Of a DNA stretch of 64,000 nucleotides, positions 1-12,391 are shown piece by piece (positions within the stretch are counted from its first letter, which is position 1; each line of letters starts with the position of its first letter). The translations under genes were made by a program, and so were the position numbers. Location: positions 5,979,390 through 6,043,389 of the forward strand of contig VZDJ01007747.1 of the NCBI GenBank assembly GCA_008694505.1, given 5' to 3'. The stretch comes from Cyanoderma ruficeps. Its lineage: Eukaryota; Chordata; Aves; Passeriformes; Timaliidae. The notes beneath the pieces are model-generated. The model saw only the letters and a list, made by a program, of their open reading frames with translations, made no database searches and was not told the DNA's origin.

Positions 1-693
1 AATAATTTTGGCCATTGTCTGAAATGTCCAATATTTCAAAGGCAGTTTAAGGAAAGAAACGCTCATCTGCCAAGCATAAATTATTGAAACTTACAGCTTG
101 ATTAGGTGCCAGCATTGGGGGCATGGAATATTAAAGTCTACAGTTTACTTCTTGCCAGTTGCTTAATGGCTCCACACCAGTCTGCTCCAAATGAAAAGGT
201 TAGTTATTGTAGTAAATGCCATTTTCCCAAACTTTTCAGTGATTATAGAACCAGTATAATCCTATTCTCAATACTTAAATTTTACTTCTCACAGTCATAA
301 ATTTGGTTTATAAGTGAACAAACAAAGAAAAATAGGTGCCCTAGCTCTTGTGTTAAAAAAACCCGAAACAACCAACCAACCAAAAGCAGATTATTATATG
401 TAGCATAGTTAGTATATCCATCTATAGTGACAATCGTTTAGCTTGATAAACATGATAAGGCTCTGTTCTAATACTGACAAGTTAAGATCAGTAGTTAAGG
501 CCTTGGTACCTAGTATGGGTATTAGGAATACTGTGTGGAATGAAGGTTCCTACGTGGGCTATGAAAGACTAAGTGAAGTCTTGTGGCTTTGAAAGCAACC
601 AAAGCACCAAGCAGTTTTAAGTTTTCTTTCTCACATTTAGAGCTAACCAAAAGGAAACAAAAAACTAAAACCCCCCTCCCTCCCCAAAAAATC
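1..693. other. AT-rich noncoding stretch, no feature seen
   Basis: There is no convincing gene, repeat or splice-bounded frame here. The only texture is a short CAACCAACCAACC run near 370 and a C-rich patch near 670-685. The short open frames are chance length for AT-rich DNA. It is the left flank of the solo LTR that starts at 700. Confidence 0.6.
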
Positions 694-699
694 CATGTT
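694..699. repeat. Left target-site duplication (CATGTT) of the LTR
   Basis: CATGTT at 694-699 directly precedes the TG start of the LTR, and the same six bases occur at 1326-1331 directly after its terminal CA. The exact match on both sides is what fixes the element's borders. A 6-bp duplication is typical of class II (ERVK/betaretrovirus-like) integrases in birds. Confidence 0.85.
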
Positions 700-1325
700 T
701 GTAGTGGTGTGTTTTGGGATTTTCCCAGTTTTCTATATGTACCTGTTTGTTTTATACTATTTCACAATGGTTTTTCCCATGTACCCCAGGTTTTACCCCA
801 TTATGGTTTACCCCAGTTATTGTTATTAATCAGTCATCATTTATGTGACACCTGGGTCTTGTCTGTCACTTTGGGGCCTCACCCAAATGTCTAGAAAATT
901 CTGGTGAGGACTTTGAATGATTGGCGGGGTCTAGGTTCCCCTTCCCCCTTTGTTCCTTGATTTGTTCTATGGATTGTCATTTAGGTTCGGGGTCACTCCC
1001 TTCCCATTCTGGATTGGTTCCAAGCTGTATCCTCCCCACTCCCCCACCCCAATATTTAAGATGAACCCCGGGAGTTCAGTGGGCTTTGGCGGGCTGACTC
1101 CTGGGTGGAAGGAAGTCATGCGAATCTAATAGTTTGAAGTTCCCAGTTGAAGTTCCCCACCAGAGTCTCATCCCTTTATTTCTCACATTTGTCACGCTGC
1201 TGCTGAGACAAGGACCCACCGGATTGGAACTGTGTTCCAGAATACAGGACTGTACCTTTTTGCGACGCCAGTGCCAGAGCTAGCCTGGAAGACCGGGCAA
1301 AAGCCCCGGGAGAAGCACCATTGCA
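700..1325 (+). mobile_element. Solo LTR of an endogenous retrovirus, ERVK-like
   Basis: This is a 626-bp segment that begins TGTAGTGG and ends CCATTGCA, so it has the TG...CA termini of a retroviral LTR. It is flanked by perfect CATGTT duplications. A TATA-like AATATTTAAG lies near 1052, followed by a GC-rich stretch (CCCGGGAG) that would be the start of the transcribed part. This suggests plus orientation, although no clean AATAAA was found. There is no internal gag-pol-env sequence and no second LTR, so this is a solo LTR left by recombination between the two LTRs. The ERVK assignment rests on the 6-bp duplication, not on a library match. The intact duplication argues for a moderately young insertion. 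Confidence 0.85.
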
Positions 1326-1331
1326 CATGTT
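1326..1331. repeat. Right target-site duplication (CATGTT) of the LTR
   Basis: This is the second exact copy of the six bases found at 694-699, directly after the LTR's terminal CA. No mutation is seen between the two copies. Confidence 0.85.
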
Positions 1332-2594
1332 AAATCCTTATTCAGAGGTGGAGAAAAACTTTTCCCTGTAGTTAAGGCAGCTATCACAAACTGTCTTTCA
1401 GAAAATTGAACATGATTTTTTACTTATTTTGGAAAAAAAAAAAGAAATGTGCTAGTTCTGCAGGTGTTCTGATTGAAAAAAGAAATCTAAACTGCCATTT
1501 TCCGTCTTACATACTTTATAGAAATGAACCAATCCCTAAATAGAATGGGTAAGTGAACCTTTGGAGTGAAGTACTGTATAGAAATATGCCTACCAGGATG
1601 CAGAATCTCTTTTGAGAGAGAATCTTTCTTGACAGATTCAGCTGGATAAGTGAGCAATGGTGTTTTGATTAAAATAAATACAAATTGATTGGATTTGTAT
1701 AGAAGATAGTCTTGGAGCTGTACATCCCAACCAATGTTGGGATGCTCTTAGAAGTATAGTAATAGGCTCTAGGAAGCTTTGTAGTGAAAAAAAAGATGAT
1801 TTAAAAAGTTCAGACACTTCTATGGTTAAGCAGCCACTGGTGGGGAGTTTACAGAATCACAGGGAACTTTCTTGGGAAGATTTTTTTTTGGCTGCAAAAG
1901 GTCAAATTAAATATGTGCCTTTCTAAACTAACTTACCTGCCATCCTTTATTCAGATGCTCACATAATTTCTTCAGTTAAAGAAAAAATTTAAGAGAAACT
2001 GACAAGTGGAGAGGTGGGACACCAAAAGTCACAAGAGGTGATGGATTTTATAATGGTTAAAGTTCGAGGAGGTTGAATAAAGCATCAGTAATAGGGGTAC
2101 AGTTATGGTCTACAAAATGCATAAGAAAACTGCTAGTGTTTTCTTGCTCTGCAGCTGTCTAATCTTATGATTTATCTTTGAATTTTCCTGTATGTGACAT
2201 CAACCCACTTGTCATTGCTATTTCTTTTTGTTGTCATTTGTTTACCTTCTTTCAGAAACAGTCTTGAACTTTGCATTGGTTTTAACCCTTTTCTTTGTTT
2301 CTTTTCTTACATCATTCTATTCTTCAGATGGTGGGCAATTAGCTTTGATATATAGCTAAATATGCCCATATTATTTTTTTCTATGTCCTCTGAAGTAGCA
2401 AATGTTGCCATCCTCAATGATATTTATGCACTTGCTGAGCATCCATGGCACTTTTATATGATGTAGCACTTCAAAATCTTCAGTCATGGCCTCATCTTCT
2501 GCCACCTGGCTTCATTTTACTGACCTGATTGGATATAGTGTGATGTAATTCCTCAGTCCCAAATGCTGCCTCATCATATAAACATGAACAAATC

Positions 2595-2613
2595 NCCCCC
2601 CCCCCCCCCCCCC
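2595..2613. repeat. Poly-C homopolymer (18 C) next to an undetermined base
   Basis: The base at 2595 is N, followed by 18 consecutive C. Runs like this are hard to sequence, so the true length is uncertain. Three of the four places with undetermined bases in this window touch a homopolymer directly, and the fourth lies four bases from one. Confidence 0.9.
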
Positions 2614-4150
2614 AGCTATTGGCATTGTTATTTAACCAAGCAGTTCAAAGGACACACCAGAAATGTGCTTGTGGTAATTAATTCAGGTAAGACCTTTGGA
2701 CTTAAACAGAGAATCAGGTGTTGCAGTAGCAGTTGTTTATGAACCACAGCTAGTTCCCAACCAGAGAATCAGCGTCTGACAGTGGGAGTGCAAAAAAAGG
2801 GAGATGTGGCAGATGTTTTCAGAGCAGCAATCCAGTGGTGCCATGATTAAATTTAAGGAGCTTGATACTCTTTGCAGAAACTCGTAATGTTTTAAAAATA
2901 CCCTGAAAGGCTTTAAACCACTGGAATGAAATATTTCCCAAAATGTCATTACCTGTTGAAATACAAGGTTAATGACTCCAAACTTCTCAAATGTGTAACT
3001 CTGTGTGTGTGATTTTGTCTATACTTTACAATTGTTCTGTTCAATTTTAGGGAATATCTGTAAGTTTTGGCCAGTAGCATAGAATATTGTGCTGGCAACT
3101 CTTCAGATGTCCTAAGGTAGCAAAAATTTCTATATTCCTTTGAATTATTTTACATTTCTAATATATCTATTTGAATTCTCCATTAGATAAAAGTGAAACT
3201 TTACCATTGGTGCATTAGGACCTTTCACTATGTAGTTGTGGGTGGAAAAAAGAGAAGAAAATACCTGAGAGTATGCTTAATATACTGTGTATTTTTTGTC
3301 TCTTTGGTCCTTTTGTAGCAGTTAAAAACAAAAAAAAACCAAAGCAACCAAAAAAAATAGAAGTAAATCCTCAAAAAAAACCCACTCTAGATGGTATTGA
3401 TGATGATTTACCTTTCATTTTTTTCATTGTTAATTTTTTTCTTTGGAGTATCTCATGTCACTTCTCTATTAAGCAGTTTGTCTTCCTCACCTCTCCTAAT
3501 GACTTTCTTACTTCTTGGGTTTTTGGTTTTTTTGGTATTTTTTTTCCTTAATATCTTTCTCTGTGACTGTTGCAGAAATGTGTATATAAACTTCTCCCAA
3601 ACTAGAGCTGCAATTTGTATAAGCAAAGGACCCCAAAGTCTCTGTGGCTTTGCATGAGGACTGAAGTCTCCACAGGTCTTTCTAACAACTTTTACTATAA
3701 ATGCTACCTAACAGAAAAAAATAACCGATTCATTTTTTGACAATAAATCCATATTTTATAAAAAGTTGGGCGGTGCATATAGTGTGTGTGATAAGAATCG
3801 CATGTATACAGAGAAAAACATCAATTTTGTAAGATCTGTTAGTAAGGTAAAATTCTTTATGAAAACTTGGCTTTTTACTAAACTATTTTTAAGCCAAACA
3901 GTGTGGCCGTAAGTGATAACAGATATTGGTGATTTGAGATAAAATATCAAATGTTGCTGTGAAGAAAGTGCAAATAATATTTTATTAATGTCAGTTTTCT
4001 TTCTCTCACCTCATATATCTAATTATGGGTGAAAGAGAAGTTCATTCTTCATGTAAGGTTATTAACTTGACAGTGTCCCTTTAAGTTGTGAGGATGTGCA
4101 GAGTAGTTAGGAATGTGAGATACTGTAGGGTACTAAATATGTGATGTGAT

Positions 4151-4163
4151 GTTGCTAGGCAAC
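4151..4163. promoter_or_regulatory. X-box-like (RFX) motif GTTGCTAGGCAAC
   Basis: GTTGCTAGGCAAC is a near-palindromic pair of RFX half-sites (GTTGC and GCAAC) with the close spacing used by RFX1-3 class factors. Binding is inferred from the motif only. One such site can arise by chance in 64 kb, but it resembles the stronger site at 18517-18536 and others at 21908, 49037 and 52762. Confidence 0.35.
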
Positions 4164-5719
4164 TCCCTTATTGTTCTAAACAAACCACATAGAGCTGGCA
4201 ACAGCTGTCAAAGCTCTTGGCTCCTGAGAGTAACACAGACCTCAAAAGAACTTAGAACAAAGATCTTCCAAAATAAGCTCTAATATATAATGCAATCCTG
4301 TAGTGCTAGCAAATGTATGAACCTATTTGTTAAGTTAGAAGATACAGGTATCTGGTACAATTCTATAACCAAGTATTTCATTACAATTATGTAATTTGTT
4401 TACATATATTTAAAAAAACAAACCCAAAGAAACCCAACTGTTAGTATGTCAATTTGTCTTTTTAATAGAATGCCTTTCAGAGCTGCCAGTGGTAGCAAAT
4501 CTGTTTGCATGTGTTCAAAGAGCATCGTATGTGTGCAGTCAAGAACGGCAAAATGTTACATAGAGAATAGCTATGTGTATATATATGTGGATTTTTTCCT
4601 TTTCTCTGCTGTTGAATTTTGTATATTTTGATATATCAGAAACAGAGATCATTTTTGTCAGTATTACAGTCCATAAAAATAGATTGCCTGTCAGTATGGC
4701 AAAACTTTTAAAACAGGAATCAGTCCCCAAGATTTCAACAGAGAGCCCAGATCTGTACTGAAAACCCAAGATCTTTCAAAATTTTTCACAGTAGGTAATA
4801 AGTAGGTGTGTAAACAGCCTGGAATGTATTTCCTTGTCTGGAAATACATCCAGAATGTTTAAAATAGAGAGTAGCTCCTTACAGGTTTTACACTTCCTCC
4901 TGACTGATCTAAAACAAACCAGCTTAAATCCAGCAGTGGGACAGTGCTGAGGTTCCTGTCTTAGTGCAGCATCAGAGTTCACATGCAGCATCACACAAGT
5001 TTGGCTGGCTGGCTGTTGCATTATTCACACCCTACCAAAGTGCAGGTGAAGTCAGCGTCTAAGTGTCCGGGTGTTCTCTCAGATCATTGCTGTGTGAATG
5101 ATCTCACCATCACACTACTGGCAGCAGCATTGCTTTATCTCTGCCTCTAATTGTTCAGTTTTCTCTATTCTGGTCAACAAAACACAGACTTGGATGTCTA
5201 GCTAGTTAAAGCTGTCGCAGGAATCTTCTGAGCTCTAGAGACGCCCTCTGTGGCAAAATCAATGTTTAAATTTAGAGAGCAGCTGTTTTTCAAGTAGGTG
5301 CTCATCCTAGAAATGGCAGACTAGCAGAGATTAAACCTGACTGCCCTAGACCCTAGAATGTGTGCTTTTCTACTTTGTTTGGTGTTTTTTCTCTCTATCT
5401 ATCCAGTTAAGATTTTAATTCCACCCTAAAGGGAGAATTTTTTCCAATATGAATTTTGTCAAACCTCAGCCTTGTCTTTTGGAAAATTTCAGAACATGAA
5501 AATAGCTCAGTGGTTCAGACTATGAATCTACATAGCATGATATCCTGACTCTAAGGTGTGCATATGCTGATACCTGAAGAAGAATAAAAAACAGCATAAA
5601 AGGATATAAAACTTCCTCAAGATATTCTCTTGTACTCTGACTGTATTTTGGCTAACAGGATTTCCTGAGCTTTGTATCATTTAGATATTTAGGTGTTTCG
5701 TGTTGAAATGGTTCCTATT

Positions 5720-6400
5720 TAGAAACATTCAAAAGTTCACTTTGCACACTCTTCCTCTGAATCCACAAATCTCTCTGCATCCTCAATGTCTTCTGGCTAG
5801 GGGTTACACAATTCAGTGTAGCACTGTGCAATGAATCACAGCCTTTTGTTTGTTCCGAGCCTGTATCTCTTAGTTTCACTTGATCATGCCCCATGCTCGT
5901 GTAGACAGAGGCAGTGAATAATCTAGTCGGCCTTCCACCATGTCTATGCAATATATATTTCTGTAGGCTTTGAACTTCTCCTTACTCAAATTGAACAATC
6001 CTGGGCTACTTAGTTGTTCATATGGAAAGCGTTACTTATCTTTGCTTGGCTTTTTGCAGTTCTTTTGTGTCCTTTTTGGGAATAGCAGAGAAGGATATTC
6101 AAGGGGTATAGGAAAGATATTTTTTACTGTGGTGTAATGGAGGGGTTTTTCCATTTTTTCTTTCATAGTAATTCCTAGAATTTGTGCTGCTTTTTTGTTT
6201 ACTGCCTAGCACTAGTCCACTGTTGATCATGACAAATTGCTGTTTTCCCACCTCAAGCCATTTCATTATAGAAGTAATGTTCATTTCTTCCCCACAGTAC
6301 AGATTTATCACTTCTCCAGCAACTTTCTCTGACAACAGCCAATCTAACTGTTTGTTTGTTGTTCTTTTCTCCAGTGTCAAAAGGAGCGAAACACTTTTTT
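5720..6400 (-). mobile_element. Ancient CR1/L3-like LINE remnant
   Basis: Read on the minus strand, this region follows the order of a well-known old amniote CR1-type LINE 3' region. It has a segment like TTCCATATGAACAACTAAG leading to a CTGTTCAGCTTGGAAAAG-like block, then a match to the block that ends in ATCAAGTGAAA, then the CACAG...GTGTAAC...CCAGAAGACATTG block. Similarity is patchy, with many indels and several stops, so the copy is old. The short minus-strand frames within it (6099-6380 and 5715-5951) are decayed LINE sequence, not host genes. The boundaries are approximate and were judged by eye. Confidence 0.6.
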
Positions 6401-9400
6401 TAAAAAATTAAGTATTGATTGAGGGAAGAGGAGGTCAACCAAATGTCTTTATCTGTCAATGTTATCTGGAAAGCAGGGTTTTCCCTTAGCGGGATCAAAT
6501 GGAGGGCAGCAACTCAACCTGAAGTCTCTGTGGGAGCGTTACAGAATATTTGAACATCTGCTTTGAGAACCTACTTGAAAAATAACCATGCACAACAGAG
6601 GAGGAACATATGGGCTGCATGCTGAAGACCACTGGTAATACTGCTGGCACAACCAAATGGGCAAAAAACTCATATTACAGGTTACATGGAGGTTCTCCAT
6701 TTAATAATATATGTAGTTTTGATTTTTTTATATAATAGTATAGTAGTTATGAAATTATAGTTAGGCAAATGATCACTATGATGTGGAAGTTGATGGAAAT
6801 TTAAGTGCCCTGAAAATTAAGCAGAAAATATCCATATATAATAATGTTTTCTCTGTTGTTTGTTTGGGACTAGTACTTTGGTATTTGCATTTTGTTTCTG
6901 CAGGAAGATAATTAAGCAAATAGAAAAAAATACCACCATTTTTATGTAATGAAAAGATGGCTATTACCAGATGCTCTCCCAATATAAATCATAGCCTGTT
7001 TTTAGGCCTGCTGAAAAATAGAGTTCTGCTTCATCCCTTGGTTTTGAGTCTCCAACATGGACAGAAGTGTTGCAAATTCTAGTATACTATTGGGGTCTGT
7101 CTACATTGCTCTTGCATGAGTTGGCAGGCTGATGTACAAAATGTATTTGTGGTTTTAATCCTGTGTGCTGTACTATCAGTGTTATGCCTGTAGATGTGTC
7201 AAGTCAGCAAATGTTGATTTTATGGCCTGAGTCATGAGAGGGCCCATTTTCCCTATGCTAATTGAGACAGGTTTTGAATGTATTTCAGTTTAGTCATTCA
7301 TGGTTTTTAAATATTAAATTTAGTTTAACATTGTTTTAATATAGCTGCAGAAAATAGCATGCTTTATGTGGCACTAACACAATTGGACACAGTGTGTAAA
7401 TTATATGGTTCTAGATTTTAATTATATGCAGGAAATTGTACCCTTACATTGAAATTCAGTGTCTCCTTTTACGGAAGTTGAAAAAGATTTTGCTATAACT
7501 TTTTTTCTGTGGTGCAGAGATAGTTATAGGGAGCTTAAGGTCTAGGCTTCTTACTTTGGAGGACTGGTTACATAAATGAAAGATTCATAAGGATTACAGG
7601 CTAATTTTTTCTGTGAGAAGCTTCTGCAGTTTTAAGACCACCTTGAGCTTATGGTCAATAAGTAAAAATAAAATCATTTATCTAAAAAACTGAGTTACAT
7701 TTATGTCTACAGTCCTTCTTACTGGCCCAGTTTTTTATCTCCCAGCATGAGTTAGAATCAACATCAACACAGGCATCTCAGGAAAAGAGATACAAGATGA
7801 CCTTTTAGCCATTCTATCCTATACTAGTAGCGAGATTTGTTGTTTTAATACTTTTTATTCATTTCTGTCATGGTTGTAAAAAAGTGAAGTCTGGTAGTAT
7901 TAAGCTATGGAATATGTTTTTTGCCTAGAGCACCTACAACATTGCACATTGTCAAACTGAACCTTGATAAGTAGTGGTAAATGTCCTGACATGAAAAAAA
8001 TACGTGATCTCAAGTATCATTTTCCACAGGTTGAATTACCAAGTAGTGGTCATCTTTTGTCAAATTCTATTTGAAAATATTTACATTTCTTTACACAGAG
8101 CTTTCAACAACTAGGTCTTTTCCATTGGGTTAAGTAACACTTCCCATTTTTTTCCCTTTTGCCATTAAGCAAATCCTGCTTAATGTAGTAATAATTGCAT
8201 GAATAAATTATCCTGATTTCTCAAGTCATGTGAGCTATTAGTATGAATATCTAAACTCTTAAGATTTAACTTACTAATTTAAAAGGAACATCTGTAGCAC
8301 ATACAGGATATTGTAAACTTCTCAAATTAGAAAATTTCTGAGTAACATATAATTAACTTTGGGTGAAACTTAATACACTCAGAAACTTGCTGTTTCTGTC
8401 ATAATAATGAAAAAAACCCCTTCAGATATTTACCCTTACATATTTTGTAGTTTGAAATGAAAACTTTAAAAAGTTAATTGCATTCATAGTCACTTGGGAG
8501 GAAATAAGGAACAAACCAAAATATATTTGTATTTCTACATCATTTTTGTAGCTGTATTGTTACAACAGCTGAAGGTGGTTTCCCCCTAAACGTTACTAAT
8601 ACCCAGAGACTGAAGGGTACCATTTAATGTGATGCACCAAAACCATATTTGGCTTAGTTATGTTCCATTCCTCTAAATGCTATCCCTGAGCGAATTGCTT
8701 TTTCAAAGCAGGAATTTGTGTCAAAAAAGCTTGCAAAATCACTGCTTGAAATGTCCTTTTCTTAAAAAAAAAAAAAAAGAAAAAAGTAGTAGGAGCCAAG
8801 AAACATCAAAGGATCAAGTTTGCAATTACAGCAAAACTGTAGAAAAAACATAGTATGTAAATTTTCTGTTTACAAATGTACAGTGCTGTGAGGAAACCTA
8901 TCTCTGGGGTACTGTGGTTCAGCAGAGTAAAGATTTAGCTCTCCAGCTCTTCACAGCTCATTTTACTTCTGAGAGAGTACTGTGACAGAGCAGTTCAACA
9001 GACTAATTACACTATTTTGCATGCAAGTGGTGAAATGTGTAGGTAAATGCTGATTTACCACATTAGCACTTCAGAGAGCAGTGATTTTTTTTTTTTTGAG
9101 GATGGAAAATGGAATAAATAAAAGTGTATCAGATTTTATTTTTAATCTCTCTTGGTTTTTCACCAGGATCATTAGGAACCTTCTAGTTCCAGTTGCAGTA
9201 CTGGATTGATGTACTGAGTTAATCAGTGCCTTATCTAGAAGGTGTTGATTGCTTTGTTCAAACTTAGTGAAACTACAGCAGCATGAATTTTCACCTCTTC
9301 AAAAGGTCATTCGTCTCCCTGGACGCCTCAAATCCTCTACCCTGCTTCAGAGCTGCTAAAGGGGGCTTGGATATGCTAATCAGATATCCATCTGCAAATA

Positions 9401-10280
9401 CTCTATCCAGCAGCAGAGAGTAACTTGTGAGTCTCTCAGCATTTGCAGCTCTCCAACACTTAGGGTGTGAGTAGCCACAGCAGTAGAGCCATTAAAGCTG
9501 AAAACATGAGTGTTTGGATGCCAAAGTACTGCTGAAACCCCTAAGTTACAATTTCCCTATTCTATTTTGGATTTTTTTTCATATATCCTCAGTTTTATCT
9601 GCTTGGTACTAAACAGTGGCAGTTAAACATTCTCTAGTAGGAGCCAAATAAGGTACAAACCATGAAGAAATAAAATGGCAAAATGAAAATAGCTTTTATT
9701 TAGAGCATTTTCTCAAATTAAAATGCCTCATTTTCCTAGGACTGACTGTTAACAAAGTAAAATAAAGAAAGAAATTCCCCATGCTTGGATGGAAAAGTAG
9801 AGGTGGACTTAGGAGAAAAAACTTATGCAAGGAAGAAGAATGTACTTTTCCCATTCTCTGATGAAGACAAATTAGATAGTTACCAGTTGAGTTAGTTTGT
9901 TGGTAGATTTCCTGAACAGGGAGGGAAGTGACAAAAGGAAATGTCCAGATGTGTTGTCATATTGATTTTTCGTTTATAAATCAGGATTTCTGAGAAATAA
10001 ATGTAGTTATTTACTTCAAAAGAATTAGTTATGTCATTACAATATTAGTTGTAAGTCATTACAATGTCAGAGGACGTTGAAAGAGAATTTTAAGTGTGGT
10101 ACATGGCTACATCTCAAAGAGCTAATTTGGATAATCTGGCTTTAAGTAGCATAAGGTTTGAGAAGCCAAGTCTATCATGTACTAGTGCACTTGAGAAGAA
10201 TGTTTTTCTGACACCTTGTCCTTAATGACTTTATTATCCATAGGTACTAAATGCTGTTTAAAAATCTGGCACTTGCTGCT
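6401..10280. other. AT-rich noncoding DNA
   Basis: No gene or young transposon is recognised. An A-run with interruptions lies at about 8765-8786. A slightly more GC-rich stretch at about 9300-9490, with E-box CATCTG and TGCTAAT-type motifs, could be conserved regulatory DNA, but nothing in a single sequence can show that. A small symmetric element GGTAAAT-GCTG-ATTTACC lies at 9042-9059. Confidence 0.5.
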
Positions 10281-10293
10281 TGATGAGTCATCA
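10281..10293. promoter_or_regulatory. AP-1 palindrome TGATGAGTCATCA
   Basis: TGATGAGTCATCA is a 13-base palindrome around a central G and contains the full AP-1 core TGAGTCA. It could bind Fos/Jun/BATF-type bZIP factors. It sits about 430 bp from a full CRE (10713) and about 490 bp from a CACGTG E-box (10778). Together these suggest a candidate enhancer, but function is inferred from motifs only. Confidence 0.35.
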
Positions 10294-10412
10294 TAAAGAA
10301 GCAAGGGAGATGAAGGGTGTAAAACTGGCTTCCAAAACATACTGACACAAATTTCACTTTTATCCTGTTTGTTCCTTTTTTGTTGTTTTCCTTGTGTTTG
10401 TTGTTTTGTTTC

Positions 10413-10436
10413 TTTTTTTTTTTTTTTTTTTTTTTN
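10413..10436. repeat. Poly-T run (23 T) ending in an undetermined base
   Basis: Twenty-three consecutive T are followed by a single N at 10436, in a T/G-rich context (TTGTTTTGTTTC). The length is unreliable. It could be the reverse of a retroposon A-tail, but no retroposon body is recognisable on either side. Confidence 0.85.
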
Positions 10437-10712
10437 AAGTAAAGGGTTGTAGAACCAATATGTGTACTAACTACAGAAGGTAAATCACTAAAGAGGGTCT
10501 CACGAGTGCTGAGAGAAAGACCTGATAAAAGATCTTTACCTCACTGTCTAATACTGTATTTGAAGGATTGCAAGAGCAGTATGAGGGCACAGTCTCCTGG
10601 TTTCATTTACTGTTGGTCTCGCCAGTGCATTTATTGACTCACATTAAATACATCATTATTTGCACACATGTAAATTGAGGCAAACCAAGGCACTTTATTT
10701 CTAGTTGTTTAT

Positions 10713-10783
10713 TGACGTCACTGGTTGACAGTGAAACAGGGTGGATGAAATAAAGCATGTCAGTTGCTTGAGGATGACACGTG
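10713..10783. promoter_or_regulatory. Candidate regulatory cluster: CRE TGACGTCA and E-box CACGTG
   Basis: A full palindromic cAMP-response element TGACGTCA is at 10713-10720, and a palindromic E-box CACGTG, embedded in GATGACACGTGCTGATGA, is at 10778-10783. Both contain CpG, which is depleted in methylated vertebrate intergenic DNA, so their preservation so close together is mildly notable. The likely binders, CREB/ATF and bHLH-Zip proteins, are inferred from consensus only. Confidence 0.35.
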
Positions 10784-10800
10784 CTGATGAAGGATGATTT

Positions 10801-11687
10801 CATTGCCTTTTCCTACCTAAAAGCCTGTAACTAAGCATTGCAGTCATTCCGGGCACTTATCAGTTAGGCTCTGCTGGGCTGGTACTTCACTGGAGAAAAC
10901 TTATATAAACTGTGCTATTCTAAATCTCAACCTTTCAAAAATATGAAACTTACAAAGAGAGACTATTAATAACCCTGGGATATATATTTTGAAATGAATC
11001 ATTATACACTTCTAGGAGCATATTGGTTACCATTCCTGCCATATGTTTATACATTCTTGATTCACATCCATCTGGCACAGAAATCTGTCAGAATGTGTTC
11101 AAAAGTGATTGAAGGATCTTAAAAGCCAAGTGCAAATTTGTACTCTGCCTTGTGTAGAATACAGAGGGAAAGAAAAGCCTTTTTCAAAATTCAGTGTAGT
11201 ATTTTAAATTAAACAGATTGCACAACTTTAAAAATTGTCATTAAACAAACTTAAAAAGAAGTTGAAGTGATTAATTAGCTATATTCTTTGAATCGCTATT
11301 TGAAAAGCAAATAAGAGTAACTTGAAAGTGTCTTTGGACATTTCTCGGGGCAGAGCAGCCTTGTCTTTACTTTTAGTTAGTATACAAAAATAATATTTGA
11401 TATTGAGCTTTAAATATTTAAGAGAAAGTTTTTTCTTTGGAGAGGAATATCAGGATGTAAAATTACAAATGGTCACACTTTTTCCATTTGCTAATTAAAT
11501 TGAAACTAAAATTGACTAATCTTGATACAGGCTTGTATTTTAATGTAGATGTGCTATAGCACAAAGTTAGATTTTTTTGGAACTGTTGGAGTGCCAAAAA
11601 TCCCTTCTTATGGTCAGTTCAAATTAATTAATTTTTTTTAGCAGACACGTACATTTTATATTTAATTTTAATGTTCTTCACAACAAC
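10801..11687. other. AT-rich noncoding DNA
   Basis: I see nothing beyond AT-rich unique sequence between the CRE/E-box cluster and the CR1 element. Confidence 0.5.
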
Positions 11688-12391
11688 TGCATGCAGCACT
11701 ACAGGTAGGAGGAAGGGTGCCTGGAAAACTGCCCTGTGGAAAAGGACCTGGGAGTGCTAGTTAACAGCCAGCTGAACATGAGCCAGCATATGCCCAGGTG
11801 GCCAAGAAGGCCAATGGCATCCTGGCCTGGATCAGCAATAGTGTGGCCAGTAGGATCAGAGCAGTGATTGTCCCCATTTGCTTGACACTGGTGAGGTCAC
11901 ACCTCAAATCCTGTGTCCAGTTCTGGGCCCTTCATTCCAAGACGGTGCTGGAGTGAGAAGCTTCTCTGGATGCTGCTCCAGAGGACGGCAGTGGAACTGG
12001 GGAAGGGTCTGGAGCACAAGTCCTCTGAGGAGCAGCTGGGGGAGCTGGGGTTGCTTTGCCTGGAGGAAAGGAGGCTCAAGGGTGACCTTATTACACTCTC
12101 TATGACTCCCTGAGAGTGTAGCCAGGTGAGGGTCCGCCTCTTTTCCCAGGCAATCAACAACAGGACAAAAGGCGATAATCTAAAGCTGCACCAAGGGGGG
12201 TTTAGATTGGACATTAGGAAGAATTTCTTCAGAAAAAGAAATGTCCAGGGAGGTGGTGAAGTCAAAATTCCTCAAGGTGTTTAACAAAACACTCAGTGCC
12301 ATGGTGTAGTTGACATGGTGGTGTTCAGTCATAGGTTGGACTCGATGATCTCAGAGATCTTTTCCAAGTGAATTGATTCTGTGACTCTGAA
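11688..12391 (+). mobile_element. CR1 LINE, 5'-truncated 3' end
   Basis: This is a clear avian CR1 3' end. It starts with ATGCAGCACTACAGG, continues with AAAAGGACCTGGGAGTGCTAG and GGCCAAGAAGGCCAATGGCA, then the ORF2 C-terminal region and 3' UTR (GACATTAGGAAGAATTTCTTC). It ends with GGTTGGACTCGATGATCTCA and an ATTCTGTGACTCTGAA tail. It is 5'-truncated, as nearly all bird CR1 copies are, and its frame is broken by indels, so it is not active. The open frames at 11878-12265 on both strands are by-products of this GC-rich element. Confidence 0.95.

Larger units (their letters stand above)
1332..5719. other. AT-rich noncoding DNA with simple tracts
   Basis: I see no gene and no recognisable transposon in this 4.4 kb. 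It contains an 18-base C run (2596-2613) preceded by one undetermined base. It also has an A-rich then T-rich low-complexity patch at about 3325-3550, which produces spurious Lys- and Phe-rich frames, and an X-box-like site at 4151. A small perfect hairpin with AGATCATT / AATGATCT arms lies at 5081-5104. It reads as intron or intergenic DNA. Confidence 0.55.

Noticed and set aside
10413..10436. Poly-T run considered as the reversed A-tail of a processed pseudogene or SINE
   Set aside because: No retroposon body or flanking duplication could be found on either side.
11878..12265. Frames of 75 to 122 codons on both strands
   Set aside because: They lie entirely within the CR1 LINE 3' end. CR1 sequence explains them.
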